From DASYQV01 sp036005125 (GTDB lineage: Bacteria > Acidobacteriota > Vicinamibacteria > Vicinamibacterales > UBA2999): 13,618 bases of DNA. Positions 13,501 to 13,618 of the stretch are shown here, piece by piece. The stretch covers positions 1 to 13,618 of the forward strand of contig DASYQV010000124.1 in assembly GCA_036005125.1 (NCBI GenBank). The letters run 5' to 3'. The notes below the pieces were generated by a model. The model ran no database searches. It saw only the letters and a program-made list of their open reading frames with translations, and was not told where the DNA came from. How positions within the stretch are numbered: the stretch's first letter is position 1; the number at the start of each line of letters is the position of its first letter. A program made the position numbers and the translations under genes.

Positions 13501-13618
13501 CAGCACGGCGCCGGTCGTATCTCTGACCACCCCGGCGATGCCGCTCGCCTGCTGCGCCGAACCAACCGCTGGCCACACCAGCACACCGACGAGCACCCAG
13601 GCAGGAAGCAGCTCCAGT
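10549..13618 (-). CDS. TonB-dependent receptor with carboxypeptidase-regulatory-like domain (5' partial)
   Basis: An outer-membrane TonB-dependent receptor of the Oar-like type. From the GTG at 13596 the product is 1015 residues, but the frame stays open to the window edge (LELLPAW precedes), so the true start and most of the signal peptide probably lie outside. A signal-peptide end (PAVGSAQQ) is visible at residues 9-16. A carboxypeptidase-regulatory-like domain follows at about 19-100 (GIAGVVRDTTGAVLPGVTV, GRYNIVDLRPGTYLVSF). The plug begins after EETVTVTGASPLVDVQ (106-121) and includes a QNLAYHGRSGMKVTYDGM segment. The rest is a beta-barrel of alternating aromatic and polar segments ending in FSGRVSF; a C-terminal Phe is the expected BamA signal. 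Such receptors import large or scarce ligands using TonB/ExbBD energy; the ligand is unknown. The stop codon directly abuts the last stem of repeat copy B. Confidence 0.93.
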   Translation of the reverse strand, partial: LELLPAWVLVGVLVWPAVGSAQQASGIAGVVRDTTGAVLPGVTVEAASPALIERSRTAITDNAGRYNIVDLRPGTYLVSFTLAGFNTVRREGIELTSGFTATVNADMRVGALEETVTVTGASPLVDVQNTRRQTVLSDEQLATLPTGIQGLATLITVTPGLAGPADVGGSAGAYRTMGTPQNLAYHGRSGMKVTYDGMAILNMAGDGNVSYIINSQTIEEMVLESGGISAESASSGFSANAVPKEGANTFSFSLMGLFTNDKLQSDNLSDDLLARGVTTNDKTLHVYDAGVTLGGPIRKDKLWFFGSIRWQGSKNQKAGIFQNKTQGTPFYTPDLDRPADRREYDRFYAGRLTWQASARNKVNFFTDLQDVCRCIYEGFEAPEAAFGLHFWPQRLIQATWSSPRTNRLLLEAGVSAVISDWADVVQPGTSRDHISILELSTNFPYNANAWRGPGGFLSHIDDDHFSQRFAASYVTGSHAFKGGVQVEQGAYNQRQDIDRKVGFQGETLGNVSYRFLQGVPNGLTEYAAPYFRQDHMKADLGVFVQDRWTIKRLTLNYGLRFDYFNGTIPEQHAPAGQYVPERNFAAVHKVPAWSDVNPRVGAAYDLFGDGRTALKLAVGRYVGKTATTVTGANNPIQTSVIQVNRTWNDANLNYSPDCDLRNPAANGECGALEDQNFGQNNPRATRYADDVLRGFGVRDSSWDVTTEVQHQFGPGVSLTGGYYRSWQANFRVTDNLDVTPGDFSPFCITAPVDRRLPGGGGYQVCGLYDISPARFGRVNNLVEQASKYGDQTRVSDFFGVTFNTRTSSGIQFGGGVDMGRTVDDLCFVVDSPGAIASAAAPAAAITVAGIFAGPFAATTIDGRSICRIVTPFSAQTQVKFFGSYPLPGGFMASGTFQNVAGPQYLANYQATNAEIAPSLGRNLAACGTRPVCTATALVPLIAPMTEFESRRNQLDLRLSRTFRAGGVRAQANFDVYNVFNASSILGLNHTYGRQWRVPVTSVATGAGVLNGRLFQFSGRVSF

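Overview
The window is GC-rich bacterial DNA that most resembles an environmental Acidobacteriota genome, possibly of the Vicinamibacteria type. The main reason is the incomplete TonB-dependent receptor at the right end, which carries an N-terminal carboxypeptidase-regulatory-like domain (Oar-like). Supporting signs are a DUF885 lipoprotein, a secreted NHL propeller protein, a PEGA protein and many structured intergenic repeats. The assignment is an inference; there is no rRNA, tRNA or marker gene to confirm it.

Layout. 1-3079: a zinc alcohol dehydrogenase (+), a broken metallophosphoesterase tail (-), and a DUF885 zinc-peptidase-like lipoprotein (+) whose start overlaps that remnant. 3080-4956: a repeat-rich accessory stretch with a large imperfect palindrome, the signal-peptide remnant of a lipoprotein gene, copy A of a structured repeat of about 190 bp, an MNT/HEPN toxin-antitoxin pair (+), and an 11-bp repeat cluster. 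4957-6857: a J-domain protein (-) divergent from a Ser/Thr kinase that has lost its N-lobe (+). 6858-9335: two exported proteins on the minus strand, each followed by the same intergenic hairpin. 9336-10304: a divergent promoter region and an exported PEGA protein (+). 10305-13618: a small hairpin, copy B of the structured repeat, and the TonB-dependent receptor (-), which runs off the right edge.

How the genes relate. Only the MNT/HEPN pair is clearly an operon (ATGA overlap). The other genes are mostly single units separated by repeats. Several products are exported (DUF885 lipoprotein, secreted 227-residue protein, NHL protein, PEGA protein, TonB receptor), so much of the window serves the cell envelope. 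Three genes are in decay: the phosphoesterase, the lipoprotein and the kinase.

Most unusual item: the two-copy repeat at 3379-3570 and 10354-10551. Its long-range stems are kept by paired changes in the two copies, and its first 104 bp in copy B are bounded by GTCTAAC and GTTAGAC, which fit the RYYYAAC/GTTRRRY core boxes of integron attC sites. No integrase gene is present in the window, so attC identity is only a hypothesis.
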